Assembly: GCA_019843655.1 (NCBI GenBank)
Contig: JACDQD010000003.1
Coordinates: 3,040,925-3,104,924 of the forward strand
Reading direction: 5' to 3'
DNA: 64,000 bases
Source of the DNA: Lethocerus indicus
Taxonomy: Eukaryota > Arthropoda > Insecta > Hemiptera > Belostomatidae
The notes beneath the pieces were generated by a model that saw only the letters and a program-made list of their open reading frames with translations, was not told where the DNA came from and made no database searches. Made by a program: the position numbers and the translations under genes. Positions 1 to 12,705 of this stretch are shown here, piece by piece. The first letter of the stretch is position 1, and each line of letters begins with the position of its first letter.

Positions 1-1089
1 CAGAATTGAGAAAAATAATAATTATAATAATGGCTTTACACGCAGCGATTTCCGGCCCCGATCTATTCCTCCTGCAATGAGCATCTCTCTAAAGCCTGTC
101 ATAGTTACATTTCAACCGAGAGTAACAGTAACTAACGTCGAAAATATTTTCGGGAACTTGGTCTTATCTTCAATTCTGAAGATAACCAGGGATTAAAGCG
201 AGCTGGAATTTTCAAGTAAAATATTTCTAACACGTTCCGGGGGAGTAGCCGTAATGAAATTATTGCGAATATTTGTTTGCAATTATTTTTTCTAAAATCG
301 TAATTTTACATTAAATTCGTAGCGTCCAAGTACTTGTCTGTTAGGTCAAGAGTGATATGGCGGAACTGGATTTATCTGAAACGATGTTCCGAAATCGCCA
401 AATAGACGACGGTTGTGGTGTCGCTGAACGTAATTTTTCAAATTTATAAAGCCGGTTTAACTCGATTACATAATTGCAGAAAATAGGGCTTTAGCAACGG
501 GCCGATAACGCAGCGAGAACCTAACCTCGGGCCTATCTCATTGCGTCTTGTAATGCGTCAGCGTGGAGGCAGCGAAAGTTTTATTTCAATTACGCGATGC
601 AAGATATATATACATATATCTGAAACAAAAAATTAATTATACCTAATATTGGATATTCTTCGGCATATTGAAGGCTACAGTGCCGGGAAAATGGTTTTCT
701 TCGCTCGTGATCGAGCCGGCGTATGGCGGGGAAATTGCGCGGATGACTCACCCCGACCGCAATATCGAATTTCCTTTTTAACGCTCACGCTTCAGACAAC
801 ATCAAGTGCACCAAGTGCGCTGTTCGCGCATCATCGCCGAATTCGGATGACGCTTTTGAACGAACTTTGGTCGGTTTTGCCAATTTCGCTTTCGGTAAAG
901 CGGACCGAAGGCGTTACTGTAATTTAAAGTAGCTGATATTAGAAAAGTGAAAAAATTTCTGTACGAATTAATACGGTAAGGACCGAATCGATTGGAGACG
1001 TCGAGTGCAGTTTTTTGTCACAGCCTACAACTCCTCCGTTATTTGATAACAATGGAATGAAGTTTTGAAATGAGGAGCCACCAAGTGGT
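1..1089. other. Intron sequence, nothing identified
   Basis: AT-rich at first, more mixed after 650. The small open frames show no family resemblance and carry no conserved motif. Confidence 0.6.
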
Positions 1090-1230
1090 GAATACTGAAG
1101 TACCGCGGTTTGCAAGGGTTGATCCCGTTCTGTTCCAGGATTTTTCCTGTGTTTGGAAACCACCTGAGCTCCACTGGAAGGGTTTTAGCCCTTTCCTCCT
1201 GTTGTCTGCTTCCAATTCCGTCCAATCAGA
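1090..1230 (-). mobile_element. Family B fold-back element fragment
   Basis: AGGATTTTTCCTGTGTTTGG followed by AAACCAC and GAGCTCCA is close to the complement of 38245-38310. GCAAGGGTTGATCCC corresponds to the GGCAGGGGTTGA part. The two open frames over it are chance. Confidence 0.5.
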
Positions 1231-3735
1231 GTAGTACTGAAGATGGGATAGTTTATAATGAATTCGAGCGTAGATAAAATTAACAAGTCAAAATTATTTC
1301 GGCGGAGTTGAAATTTGGCAGACTTTCATCATCCTCGAAACCTGGAGAAATTTCGACCGTCGGATAAATTCCTCGCCGGCGGTCACAAAAACATAATGGG
1401 CCCCATTGTACTAACTGGGAATTGGATTGTTGTAGTTTGAATTGGATAAGTGAGTGTTTTATCAGACAACAAAGCAGCCCCCGCCCCCGCCTGTGGCATT
1501 CTGCGGCCCATAGCCAGCCACGAGAATTTCGCTCGCTCTTATTACAGAACAAGAAATTCGGATAAACAGAGAGATGCACGACCGTCCAGAGTGAACTTCG
1601 ACGTGCCGCTCGTCGGCAGCTCGCTTTTCCGAGCTTTCCAATCCCCGGTCCGGGAAAATTTTTGGCCCAATTAAGAGGAAATTTGTGGAAAGCTCGGGGA
1701 CGTCTCTCAGTCCGTCCGAGTCGTCTCTCGGAGGGTGAGGGCCCGACAAAAATGAAACCGGTTTTTTTGTCGTACAAAACGCCCGCTCAGAATTGGTCCA
1801 GAGATATATTTTTCCATCCATCGCGAACCGGTAACGAAATAGCGTGTTGCGGCCGGAGTTTAAGCGCGCCGGCGGTGCGAAATTCCGGTACCGTCCCCCC
1901 GGATCCCCGGGAGCGAAACCGGTTCTCTCTCGAACGAGAGGCCGTCGTGTCTGTGCCCTACCGCCGATGCTGCGGTAGCCGCAAGATCGGACCGTGGGAA
2001 CAGAGATCGAAGTAGGAAAAAGTTACTTTGTGCCCTAGTTTTTTAGTTTAATACTACCAGAGCGCTCCTTCACGATTTCACTTAATCTTTCGGTTCGTAA
2101 TTATCTAAATATTTGTCACAATAATAAATAACAGCCGGGAATAATAGATGATCTAAGCGGGTGGTAGTTGTCAATTTCATACTTTGAATTCAGTACAGTA
2201 TCATTTCTATAAATTTAATGATGATTTATAATATTTAATGATTAATTTTTAGAGTGGTCTTCGATAGTTTGGAATAGTTGCCAGGAGAGGCATCCTCCGA
2301 ATTAAACTGTGGCGACAATCTGGCGTTCACATCTGGAAATTAAATTTATACTTATACAGTGCGGTAACTCGCGGTTTTCTGTTTGTCAGTATCATTTCTT
2401 AAGTAGTGAAGTTGTAAAGGGGAAAAGCGTTGTGACATTGGGCATAATAGGCGGAATGAAGGTTCTTGTTTAATTATATCGGGCCATTTAGTCAGTCCCC
2501 GTATACGTTTTCTCGACACTGTGGGTAAAATTCCACTTTCGCCAGTACTTAAAATTAGGAAGTATCTCGTGTTTTTTTCTCCCCCGAGCGGTGCTCGTAG
2601 CGAGTTAATAATGTGCCGAGCGTTAAATTTGAGGACGTCATTCGGCTAGCTGCTGCGACCGATGCAAAAATACTGCTGATTCGGCGGTACCGGCGGGAAG
2701 TATGCTCCAATAATTTCTCTTTTGCCCGCGCTACTAAAACAAATTTCTTCGTCCCGTTGACAGTTTATTTAATATTGAATTACAACTGTATCGTCATAGC
2801 GATGCGTTCGTATAGAAAGTAATTGAAAAGCGACATGCCTTACAGTTGTACAACATTGTAGTGTATACTTTAGTATACTCTCGCTGTCGAAGAAAAAAAA
2901 ATCCCAATGTTTTTCTTCCGTTACTAGTGATACAGTTTTTGTGCGAAAATATTTCACTCCCCGCACAATATTGGCCACCTTTCCAACGTTGTGCAACCCC
3001 CGACATTATTTTCGGTCCATTGTTCTATTTTCATTTTATTTAATAAAATTGTTCGAAACAGTCGTCAGATTCAAGAGTTGTCCGATTCCGAAAATTGCTT
3101 CATACTCTCGACTTGTCGACTGCCCGTCTCGATGTACGCATACGAAGTGGACACGCGTCGATATATCAAAATTTTTTTTTGGACTTATTCGAAGCAAGAA
3201 TTAAATTTTTTTGGCCATCGTCCGTAGCCAATTATTTTCTTTTTTCCTATATCGGGTTTACCGCATTTGTGCCCGCATTCAATTTGATATTTCAGTGCAA
3301 CAATACGGTCTCTCTCTCTGGCCGGGCATAGTGCCGCGCTATTAGACCAGAGCGCACTTGAAAATAACGAGAAGTGAACTTTGAAACGCGACCCGTTTTC
3401 ATTTTTATTTTCACGAATAACAAAGTCGAAATATTCGCCCATTGTTAGAATAGGTCGGCGGGTCGAATTTCCGACAGTCGTCCATCTGGCCAATTTTTTT
3501 CTTTTAAAGAAGGAATCGATTTAATAATAAATAATCGGATAATTTTCCTAATAAATGGGACTAGGGTGTATTTTATTGGGTTAGGCGTCGACTCACTATT
3601 TTGTTCGTTTGGTTTGAGTGAGTAGAAATTGTTCGTTAAAATTAATGTTCTTTATTTAAGTGATATAATCCCACTTAATCCGCTCGTCTGGAGATAGCGG
3701 AAAAATATGATATTGACGTCGGGACTTCAATAATA
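1231..3735. other. Intron sequence, nothing identified
   Basis: Overlapping frames at 1280-2015 on both strands are unsupported. A short palindrome GTATAC-TTTA-GTATAC lies near 2862-2877. Confidence 0.6.
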
Positions 3736-3746
3736 TGTCGTTTCTC
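3736..3746 (+). repeat. Left target-site duplication of family A copy 1
   Basis: TGTCGTTTCTC is repeated exactly at 4092-4102 on the far side of the element. Confidence 0.65.
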
Positions 3747-3791
3747 GTAGGTTCGTGATGTTTCTGTCTACTCTCGCTGGTTTGGTCTTTT

Positions 3792-3828
3792 GCTAGACCG
3801 GTTTCGGCTGCTCGCCATCTTCAGTAGC
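3792..3828 (-). ncRNA. Hammerhead-ribozyme-like motif, left arm of family A copy 1
   Basis: Read on the minus strand from 3828: GCTA, CTGAAGA, T, GGC-GAGCA-GCC, GAA, ACCGGT, C, TAGC. All core boxes and the 4-bp stem I are intact. It is 37 nt long with a single unpaired T before stem II. It is antisense to the host gene. Confidence 0.45.
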
Positions 3829-3962
3829 GGTGTTAGTCACATTTGGCACAGAATGCGTTGAGTGCACTTGCACCGATTAACAACAGGACAAGTGACAGTG
3901 ACAGTGCATTGGGGATGCCCAAAAAACATCCAAAGTGCCAAAAGTGACTAACACCTACTAAC

Positions 3963-4001
3963 GCTACTGAAGATATGGCGAGCAGCCGAAACCGGTCTAG
4001 C
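3963..4001 (+). ncRNA. Hammerhead-ribozyme-like motif, right arm of family A copy 1
   Basis: In order: stem I strand GCTA (3963-3966), box CTGAAGA (3967-3973), stem II GGC/GCC (3977-3979 and 3985-3987) around loop GAGCA, GAA (3988-3990), palindrome ACCGGT (3991-3996), cleavage-site C (3997), and stem I partner TAGC (3998-4001), a perfect complement of GCTA. Stem III would be ACC/GGU with no loop, so activity would need a dimer, as described for short-stem-III hammerheads. This copy has TAT between A9 and stem II where other copies have a single T. That insertion is the main structural doubt. Confidence 0.45.
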
Positions 4002-4091
4002 AAAAGACCAAACCAGCGAGAGGAGACATAAACATCACGAACCTACGGTATTCCAACCCCTCGCAGACCACAAAACAGGTATATTAAACTG

Positions 4092-4102
4092 TGTCGTTTC
4101 TC
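4092..4102 (+). repeat. Right target-site duplication of family A copy 1
   Basis: Exact copy of the 11-mer at 3736-3746. Confidence 0.65.
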
Positions 4103-4231
4103 AATTTAAATTTTGCAATTTAACATTCAATCACAAATTGCACAAAGATCGCGTTACTTCAACGTTCGGATCCATTTCAAAAATTCTGTTTTAATTTCGG
4201 CTTTGGAACGTCGTTAATTGGCAATTGAGTA

Positions 4232-4270
4232 TATATAAGAACCGTCGTGGACGCTATTTCGGCAGTATCG
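4232..4270 (+). promoter_or_regulatory. TATA/Inr-like core promoter signature
   Basis: TATATAAG at 4232-4239 is followed about 30 bases later by GGCAGTATC, whose A at 4264 sits where an initiator would be. The region between two family A copies (4103-4629) is otherwise featureless. No open frame or other support follows, so chance is a real alternative. Confidence 0.15.
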
Positions 4271-4723
4271 CTCGCGTCCAGACGCGTATCGATTCGCTCG
4301 CCGTCGAAACCGATGTCAACGGCTGTTCAATTGGGCGGCGTTTGCCTCTAAAATGTAAATTGGAGGGCTAATTAGCCCAGGGCCGGGGTAGGTAATAAGG
4401 GCAGAATGCGGGCCCTTCCTTCACTCCGGATAAAACTTCAGCCCTTAACCCCAACGTTCTTAATTAGCGTAACAACACCTTTTCTTTTTCTTCTTTTTAC
4501 CTGTTTACGCGTTAACTCGGTTCCGTGGGAAATCAACTTCTTGCCGTACAAGTGGCGGGGTGTAACAATAAACTTTAATTTTATTATACCGTTTATTATT
4601 CCGCTATGAAAAATAATTTGCGCGAACGGTAATTTTTACCAGTTTAGAATACCTGTTTTGTGGTCTGAGAGGGGTTGGATTACCGTAGATTTCGTGTGTC
4701 TCCTGTCGCCGGTTTGGTCTTTT

Positions 4724-4760
4724 TCTAGACCGGTTTCGGCTGCTCTCCATCTTCAGTAGC
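4724..4760 (-). ncRNA. Hammerhead-like motif, left arm of copy 2
   Basis: Minus strand: GCTA, CTGAAGA, T, stem II shortened to GG/CC with loop AGAGCAG, GAA, ACCGGT, C, TAGA. Stem I has one mismatch against GCTA and stem II has lost a pair, so it is probably inactive. Confidence 0.3.
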
Positions 4761-5118
4761 GGTGTTGATCACTTTTGGCACTTTGGGCCAACTCTTTTCA
4801 ATAAATTTTGGATCGACAGGAAAACTTTTATGATCGTAAATACACAATACCAGATAGGTTTCCTGTCATATATTTGGAAGTCAGGTTCTAATAGTTGTGA
4901 CCAGTTGTGTGATCAAATATATATTTGACCGATAATCCGACAAATACATAAGCCGATTAACAAAATCCCTCCCAACCCAAATAAGACAAACATCATCCCC
5001 CAAAACAACAATAACAAGACACGTATATACACACGCAGCAAACAGAAAACCACCACAGTACAAGTGACAGTGACAGTGCAGTGAGGATGCCCAAAAAACA
5101 TCCTAAGTGACTAAAAAC

Positions 5119-5155
5119 GCTACTGAAGATGGCGAGCAGCCGAAGCCGGTCTCGC
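5119..5155 (+). ncRNA. Hammerhead-like motif, right arm of copy 2
   Basis: GCTA, CTGAAGA, T, GGC-GAGCA-GCC, GAA, then GCCGGT where ACCGGT is expected, C, TCGC. The core A next to GAA (A15.1) is replaced by G and stem I is weakened, so this copy looks decayed. Confidence 0.3.
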
Positions 5156-5212
5156 AAAAGACCAAACCAGCGATAGGAGACAGAAACACACGAAATCTAC
5201 GCTAATTTTTAC

Positions 5213-8200
5213 TCTTTTATGCGGCCAAGTAAAAACGCTATTATCCGAGTCATGATACAGTGTTTTGGCGGTCACGGTCCCAGCACGCGGAATTCGATCG
5301 AATGCGGCCGTGAACGTCCAAAAAAAACAAAAATAGGGACCGACGGGAAAAAGGAGTGAAAAAACGAATTTAAAGCGGTGGAAATTTGGGCCGGTCTATT
5401 TAGAGACCGGTATTGAAAAGGACAGGTGGGGCGCCCAACAATGCCAGCTTTATTTACGGTCAATGTGACTGGGAGAAGATTGCCCACCGCCTCCTCCTCT
5501 CCTACTCTCACAGGTTGAATAACCTGGCTACCCTCACCAGATATACCTTTTAATATCCAGTCCCAATTTACCGTTTCCCACTTTCGATTGCCATTTCAGA
5601 AATCCGGTTCGAAACCCCAGTCTCGTCAGTACGGGTAGCGGTGAATCATTACAGATGTGCATTAATAAAATGTTGAATTGAGCCTGAAATGAAGTGGAAA
5701 TATATCAATTCCTATCCCAATTTTAAGGACCTTAGTCGATTATTAATAAGTGTATTAAAAACGAAAATGTATGATTTCTTGTTTCCTCCAGTTTATCAGG
5801 TTGCTACACACCCGATAATATGAGACCTGATTTCGTATAAGTACTTATTTTCTTTTAATACAAATATTTCCATCAACCTCCGCACAATCCGTGGAAATTC
5901 ATTGTTTTCGGTGAGGTTTTTTTAAACCGTTTGAGAAAAAAAAGGTGGCGGTAAAAGGTCGACTTATTTATAATGTTGGGCGAAATTCTTGAATTAAAAA
6001 CTTGAGTTTTCATTTTATAAAGCCTTTTGTGATACCGCCCTGTGCCTTTCCAGAAGCTACCTGTCTCGTTTCTCTTGTCGAATGCAGTTTAACGAAAGGA
6101 TCCGAGCTGTCGTCCTATCGAATTAAGCTTTCGTTGTATATTAGCAATTCAGAAATTATCAATCACGTCAATAATTCAGTCTAGACGAGTGAAGTGAAAG
6201 CTTTGGACAGGGTCAACCGCATGCTCCTGTAAGGAGGAGTGGACATTTAAATAACGTCCATTCCCCTAACGCAATTTCCTTCTTGTACTTTGAAATATAA
6301 AATATCGCGTTTTAACCGACTGCGGTTAAATTTATTACAATTTAAAGTATTACAGACGGCGGGATTTCGGACGTTAACTGACGGCTGTTTGGCCTTGTTT
6401 TCATCTGAACTTCAATCAATCTCCTAAACCAACTCCGCCCGAACGGCCCCCAGTCGGCCGATTATTTTCGTCCCCGGACGGAATTTTTTTTTGGATTATC
6501 GGTTTCGAAATTACGCCAATCGAAACATTGGCGCGAACTCGAACCCGAATCTTCCGTTTTGTATCCCTGCGCTAATCGCTAATACTTTTCGCTCTGTCCC
6601 AAGAAAACAGTTACCCACTCGCGTAATTCAATAGGTTCGAGAGCTCTCGGTATTCCCGACGAACGCTGTATCGAATTTCCGGCTAGGTCAGCTGCCCGGG
6701 TAATATTTTTCTTTTTCTTTTTTTTTTTCAAGCCGCGTCATCGAAAACGCTCACATCGCCGTCGGTCACACGAAACTCAGTGTACATCCGAACGTATACG
6801 AACTGCAGCGACGGGAACGGTTTTCTCGTTTGATTTCCTCCTTTTGTCCTATTTCCTCTGACAAATTAGTATATCGATATTATGTAGTATAGTAATAGGG
6901 AGACGTCGAAAATGAAACCGTGATTCGGTCATAAAAGCTGAATCAAAACGCGTCGTCTTTTCGCAAGAATATGTTTTCCCACATATCAAGGACGACATGT
7001 TATTCATTGGTCTATATTAGTTGTCTTCAAACTGTTTTATTTGAAAATTAACCAGAAGCTTCGCATCTTGGTTGGCTGTATACATCAATAGAGCTACAGT
7101 GGGACAGTTTATGTACAAAAACTATCACTAAATGTAATGCAACGTTGACACCTGGAGCACGTGTTAATACTGTCAATGACTAAATTTTGTATTAAAATAG
7201 TTTAATAAAAAATACTATTATCTACTTTAAAGGTATATTTTCCTAGGGTGGGATGAAGGGGATGCCCGGAAGGACCTTGTGGTTCTACGGGAGTAGACAA
7301 AGTTTCTGTTCTACAGGAAATGGGGCGTTGACGCTCAGTGAGCACATATCGTGCGATTTCTGGAGCCGGCTTGTCCTTCGCTCGCATATCTGAATATTAA
7401 ATTTACAGCTCGGCAACCGCCAACGCGTACGGCCGGGGAGGAGGTGATCGGACGAAAGAGTATCGAAAAAATACTTAGAATCGAGCCGCAGTGGGATCTG
7501 ACGGGATTATCCGCCGTCCGTATCCGTGAGATATATACGGCTTTATAAATAGATCTATAAGCGGGCGGTGTCACTAAATCCAATATACATTATTACCGGA
7601 CTATACGCCGGTCTGTTGACACAATGGCGGAGCGCCATTAAATCATCCCGAGCCGAGGGAAATGGCCACCGTCGAAGGCTTCCGGGCCGCACAGTTCCGG
7701 CGTATTTGTTGATAGTATTAGCCGTTTTGCTAATGCAAATACGTTAGAAGATAACGCGGCTATCTAAAAAAGATATCGAAAATATAAACTTTCAATGAAA
7801 TATCTCACTTTGAGCTCAATTCCGTCGTAGTTCTGTCAAACAAGAATTAGACGATATGTGGCAATACGCACCCGCAATAAAAAATTTCAAATATCATTTC
7901 TTATATCCACAAATATGAACGGAACTTTTACATCATAATATGAGGAGATTTATTATTGGCGAGAATTGATGAGTCTATTCCATTGGAACCAATTTCATCC
8001 GCAGTCACTACATGATGTGATGATGGAATACACTTTTTCCGAATATATGTTAAAAAATTTTTGAAAATTAAGTAGAGCTTTGAGAATATATATCGTAAAT
8101 TCGCAACACGTATTAATTACACCTTCAATACTAATTTCAGGGTCCCGTTCTTGCAGAAAAGATCTATAAATTTGAACATTTCAGGTTGGCATTCGGGAGA

Positions 8201-9029
8201 AATTTACTCTCGGTATTACTTGATGACCGAATTTTTGGAAAATTTGTTATTCCATCCTATATTTTACACTTTTCACTCGGTGCACTCGACCGAAAAGTCG
8301 GACTTTGGCTGAGCACTTAAATCAAGACAGCAACAAAACAGTCTATTATTTGCCAATAACATGATTATAATTATTCTTCTTGAATGTGTTTTTATTTATT
8401 TTATAGTTTAATTTAAGATTTAATCCGCGCTCGACTTTTTTTTTCAGAATTCTTTTTTCCAAGGTGAAATTTATTTTATCGAGGCATTTTAAATTTGGAT
8501 GGGTACACTTATTATACTTTGGATTGCTCGCGAAAATAATTTAAATAACGACCTTAATAATTTATTGTCGTGCCTCACACATTATCCGTTTATAGCCGGC
8601 TCATTATGATAATACAGCGCGGTGCTTGGATTAAATAAATGTTAGAACTCTTTTAAGACGGATACTATTATAAATATTGTTCAGTGTCCGCCGTTTTGGT
8701 GTGTTCTCCGGACAAATTTTCTGGTCGCGATGGCACCACTTGCACTTTATTGCAGACCGGCCTGCAAGTTTTTCCCGGACAAGCTTTTCAGGGGGCAAGA
8801 GCTAAATTTTTTATTTCATCGGGGGTCTCTGAAGGGATGTTGTACGACAACTCGGGCCCAATCAAACGTCCCATTCTTACCAGTTTTCTGGTTTTGGGCG
8901 GTGGGGGGGCCGTTGCAGGATCAACAGTTTATGTTGGCCCGCGTCAACGCCGAAACACATTTCACGAGGATAATTTTTTACAATTTTCTACAATGTTCCC
9001 GTACCGATATCAAGGCTTATTGTAGGTTT
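5213..9029. other. Intron sequence with a small ACCGGTCT hairpin
   Basis: CCGGTCTATTTAGAGACCGG at 5391-5410 is a perfect 7-bp hairpin of the arm core found in family A. Otherwise AT-rich sequence with T runs (6720, 8440) and no gene. Confidence 0.55.
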
Positions 9030-9130
9030 CGCGTAATGTTGTGGGAAGAAACTCAGTTGGCCGTTCCCGTCTTTGGAAATCACCAGAGCAATGGGGATGG
9101 CCCCATTGGAATTCTAATTGAACTATTCCT
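9030..9130 (+). mobile_element. Family B fragment, diverged
   Basis: TGTGGGAAGAAACTCAGTTG and CTTTGGAAATCACCAGAGC align with 38088-38148 (GTGGGAAGAACCTCGTTTGG, TTTTCGGAAATCATTCGAGC). The 468-base frame over this region is not a gene. Confidence 0.45.
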
Positions 9131-12100
9131 TATCCCGGATCCTAATACGAATTTGGGTGTCCCGCGGAAACGGACTACCTTTCCAGTTCTGTTTTAATCA
9201 ATCGGAAATTATAATTGAAGGAATATTCGCCACTCTTAACGGGATACGAACCCGGATTTTCGGGCTAGAATTCAGTTCGGTATAGGTTCCAGGAATCGGT
9301 TCCGGGAAAAGGGATAATTTAATTGGGAGTTACAAAATCGGCGGTAAGAATTTTGAACTGATTAAAACGTAGGAGCCGATAAATTCGACTGGAATTCAAT
9401 TTTTGTTCCACCCAATTTCATTAATGCGTTCCAGTGGAATCGAGTGGAATGTCAATTAACTACGCCTGTAGATTTCGATACGTAAAGAGTTGAAGAGTCG
9501 TATAAAATAACCTTGGAATAATTTACATAATAATTTACACCTTCGCCCGCCGTATTGATATTCAGATAGAACACTTTCGCTCTCGTTTTATTTTTGCCGT
9601 TGCCCTCGTATAAATTCTTGACCTACGCGCCGAATATTCGCCGGTTTATTTTATTGAGTATTCGCCTGAAAACACGGCCGAAATTTTCGGATGATTTTTA
9701 TGGCAGAAATATTAGAATGTTCCATCAAAAAATACAGGAATTTTATGATGATATAACTTGACTTAAACTCAACTCTATTAATCGAGTACGAACGGGATTA
9801 GGTCAATACAATTTTCGCCGACGAGAAAGCAAGTTTATTTATTTCGGCAGCAAAAGTCCAGGGTCCTGTACGTGATGGAATCCTGGAAGACGTTTTCCTT
9901 CCTGTTTTTAAGGCTGGATTCGCTATTTTTGAAACCCCATTGACACTGTCTTCAGACAAAACTTCGTCGATGTTCCGAGAGGTCTTAACTGCAGTCGGGC
10001 TTAGTTTAAATTGGCGGAATTAAATTTGGCCTTCTCTGACGACATCTCGCAACGCAGGGGTCTGAATTTAAACTGAATTGGATGTTTATTGGATTATATT
10101 GAAAGAAGGAGAATTGGGTCCATCTGTGGACGGCAAGTAAAAGTAATAATCCTCCATTATTTTCGCAACAACCCAACAGTTATTGTTGTCTACATCTCGT
10201 CGTTACCGTTTTGTCGCCGTATTAATCAGATCTTCTGAAACTCCGAAGGCGACGCGGGAACACAATTTTTTATTACGGCGGGTTGAAAAAATTAAACCCG
10301 GTCATAAATTTTGTATCTCTGGCCGTTAGAAAAAAACAAACAAACAAACAAATATTTCCTCGGCCCCTTCGGTTCGAACACCGGCGAATTTCATTCAAAT
10401 ATATTACCTGGCATCGGTGCGAACATTTAGTGTGACATTTAGTGAGAAATTTTCTTCGGCCGGCGCCAACTATTAATATAGGCCCGAGGCTCGTATGAGC
10501 GCGAGCTCGTCGTGATTCATTCTTTCGCGTGAAAAAAGTCACAAACCGGGTTTTAACAGGAGGATTTTCACGGGCTATTCTCAGTTGTGTAGATCGTAAT
10601 GAAGGCCAAGTACCTAATACAGATTTGTACGATTATTTAAATGCTTCTCTTTTCGGACGAATTTTGTGTCCTTGAAGCGTTGGGTCGTAAATACACCGGC
10701 CGTTGATTTTCAAATAGATTTATCGTGATCCTGTATTAAAACTATAGCAAGCCGTAGGCCTTATTATTATGGTAGATGCAGAAATTTCACTATAATAGTT
10801 CAAATAAAAAAACTGTTGCATCCGTGCCATATGGCGCGTTTGGCATCTGCAAGCGGTTTTCAGTTCCCGCCGTATTGTGATTTTATTCAAATCCGACTTT
10901 TGTATTTGTTTTCTGAAACGGATTGAAATAAAACACCTTCGCTAAGATACATTGACAGCCTTGAGTGCGCAACGAGTTTGAAGTATACATAATAATATCT
11001 TTACACGCATGAATAATATGGCGTTAATCGGCGAATGAAATAGAACATTTTCGTTTGAAATCGGGTGTCTAGGATCAAATTTTCGAAAACAAAATAGTTG
11101 AGTATTATTTTTTATTGTGATTACCTTCCATTCGTGTTAATCGAGCGTTAAAGCGCAGAAAAACGGGAGTTCTAATATGACATCAGCGACACCAATAGCT
11201 GTCCAAAGGGACTGGGCAATACCGAAATAGTTTTTCGAGTGTTTTTGACCGTTGGCGGTGTGCGCTGTGCGGGCAGCGGCACGCGAGTCTTAAAACCGTT
11301 CTAAAATTGTAATCTCACTGGGTCTAAGAATAGACCGGTATACTCAATGAGCCAGACGCTAGCTAGCGGGGAGGCTCCAACTAGCCGGCCGTCCGCCCGC
11401 CTTCACCCAGTTATTGTCCCGTTTCATCAATTATAAATCGCCTTTACCCCGTGTCCCCCCCCCCACCGTACGGCTCTGTGGGGAATTTTCCGTATACAGA
11501 CAGGAAACTGACACGGAATCCACGCATGAGGTTAAAAACACAGGATTCAGTACTGTACAGCACTATACTTGAACCGATCAATGTGGGGCACCGACGAACC
11601 GACAAATACAATCGAAAATATTAACGATTGCACCCTACCATTACACCCTGCTGCATCTCCCAACCCCGTCCTACAGATAGAGATCTTTGAAAGTCCCGTT
11701 TGTCCGCGATCTCGCCCTACAAAAATATAACAAATTTCAATCCGCCATCCTAATCAAAACGTCCGAATTTCGACATCCCCCCCCAACTTTGGGTATCCCC
11801 TAGGTTATTCTCTACCTGTTATTAGTGCTATTCGTACATCAATGTCGCCCATTGTAATTTACAGTTGTGACAATGAAACAATGAAAACAAAGAAGAAATA
11901 ACTGTCCTACGAAACTTTAGGAGGCGTTAGAAAAATTCACCGCTCGGTACACTTACACGAGATCGTCTATAAACTGCCTCTTTCGGACACAAATAGTCTG
12001 GCGCATTTACTTACTCGAATGGGCCACTAACCTCTGTATAATTATAATGGTGATCATTTACGGGCATTGTATAAAAATATCGAGGAAAATAAGCGTATAG

Positions 12101-12148
12101 AATTCGTTTATTTGTTTCGCCTTCTTCTGTCACGATAGTGTAGTTTTT
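9131..12148. other. Intron sequence, nothing firm
   Basis: Includes AATAGACCGGTATAC near 11331 (possible family A scrap), a C run at 11456-11465, and no coding signal. Confidence 0.55.
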
Positions 12149-12290
12149 GAATACCTGTCAATATGAGGGTTTGTATTCTCGATCTTCCGCCTGCTCTGCT
12201 CGCCATCTTCAGTAGTTCTTCGGGTCTAAAGACAGCGTGAATGAACCGAAACCGGTCCGTCAAATGATTCAAAACCGATAAAATTAGACC
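12149..12290 (+). mobile_element. Family A degraded copy
   Basis: GAATACCTGTC at the left resembles the terminal extension. CTGCTCGCCATCTTCAGTAG (12197-12216) is an exact arm segment, and CCGAAACCGGTC follows on the other side of a short inner part. The ends are not definable. Confidence 0.5.
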
Positions 12291-12656
12291 GCTGTTAGCA
12301 GCGTCAAGACAGTGTACTGTGTTTATTGTAGAAAGTGGCCACAGTTTTCCACTCCCGAATGGCGATTCTTTCCTCGATGTTTCACATCAATTCGCGGCCT
12401 CTACCTTGCGCGCCCGGCCTGTGTCAGGGGTCGTTGGGACGGCGGTCGGCTGGGACGGTCAGCAAATTCTGAATTCTGAATTCGCGCTGGCTGGCCCCCG
12501 GCCAAAACCTCTTGTTGGCTATTTAATTCGAATTAGGCGGACCCATTTTAAGCATCGGCCCTAAGCCCGAGCGACGAGACACCGCCGAAACAGTCTTAAT
12601 GAGTTCCATTATGCGGACCCGTCCCCTCTAATCTGCTTACATAAATTCAATTTCAT

Positions 12657-12660
<4 letters not shown>

Positions 12661-12704
<44 letters not shown>
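12661..12704. repeat. (AT)n microsatellite
   Basis: Twenty-two AT dinucleotides without interruption, the only notable feature between 12565 and 13020. Confidence 0.98.

Positions 12705-12705
<1 letters not shown>

Larger units (their letters stand above)
3747..4091 (+). mobile_element. Family A fold-back element, copy 1, with 11-bp flanking direct repeat
   Basis: The two arms are inverted repeats. The left arm runs from GTAGGTTCGTGATGTTTCTG to GGTGTTAGTCAC, and its complement runs from GTGACTAACACC to CATCACGAACCTAC. A 45-base extension follows the right arm, containing AACCCCTCGCAGACCACAAA and ending GGTATATTAAACTG. The direct repeat TGTCGTTTCTC occurs immediately outside both ends (3736-3746 and 4092-4102), which defines the boundaries. 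Each arm carries a hammerhead-like core. There is no coding capacity, so it must depend on another element for movement. Class is uncertain: a duplication of this length and ribozyme-bearing arms suggest a Penelope-like or other target-primed retroelement rather than a DNA transposon. Confidence 0.75.
4640..5202 (-). mobile_element. Family A fold-back element, copy 2, with 10-bp flanking direct repeat
   Basis: This copy lies opposite to copy 1. It begins CAGTTTAGAATACCTGTTTT, the complement of the terminal extension of copy 1, and ends CACGAAATCTACGC. TAATTTTTAC flanks it at 4630-4639 and 5203-5212. It is the longest copy, with about 260 bases of extra inner sequence (roughly 4790-5050) between arms, including the family-typical GTGACAGTGACAGTGCAGTG and a pair of inverted GGATG...CATCC blocks. 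The arms again hold ribozyme-like cores. No coding potential is seen. Confidence 0.72.

Noticed and set aside
7164..7177. TAATACTGTCA, first bases like miR-8
   Set aside because: The match stops after 11 bases and the flanks do not form a microRNA hairpin.
8434..8447. Strong pyrimidine tract ending TTTCAG
   Set aside because: No open frame with a donor follows and no conserved sequence, so probably a decoy acceptor.
8684..9197. Two overlapping + frames of 113 and 155 codons
   Set aside because: No family resemblance; the second overlaps a family B fragment whose other copies are not open in that frame.
9241..9266. T-arm-like CCGGGTTCGTATCCCG on the minus strand
   Set aside because: No D-arm, anticodon arm or acceptor stem in the preceding 70 bases, so not a tRNA.
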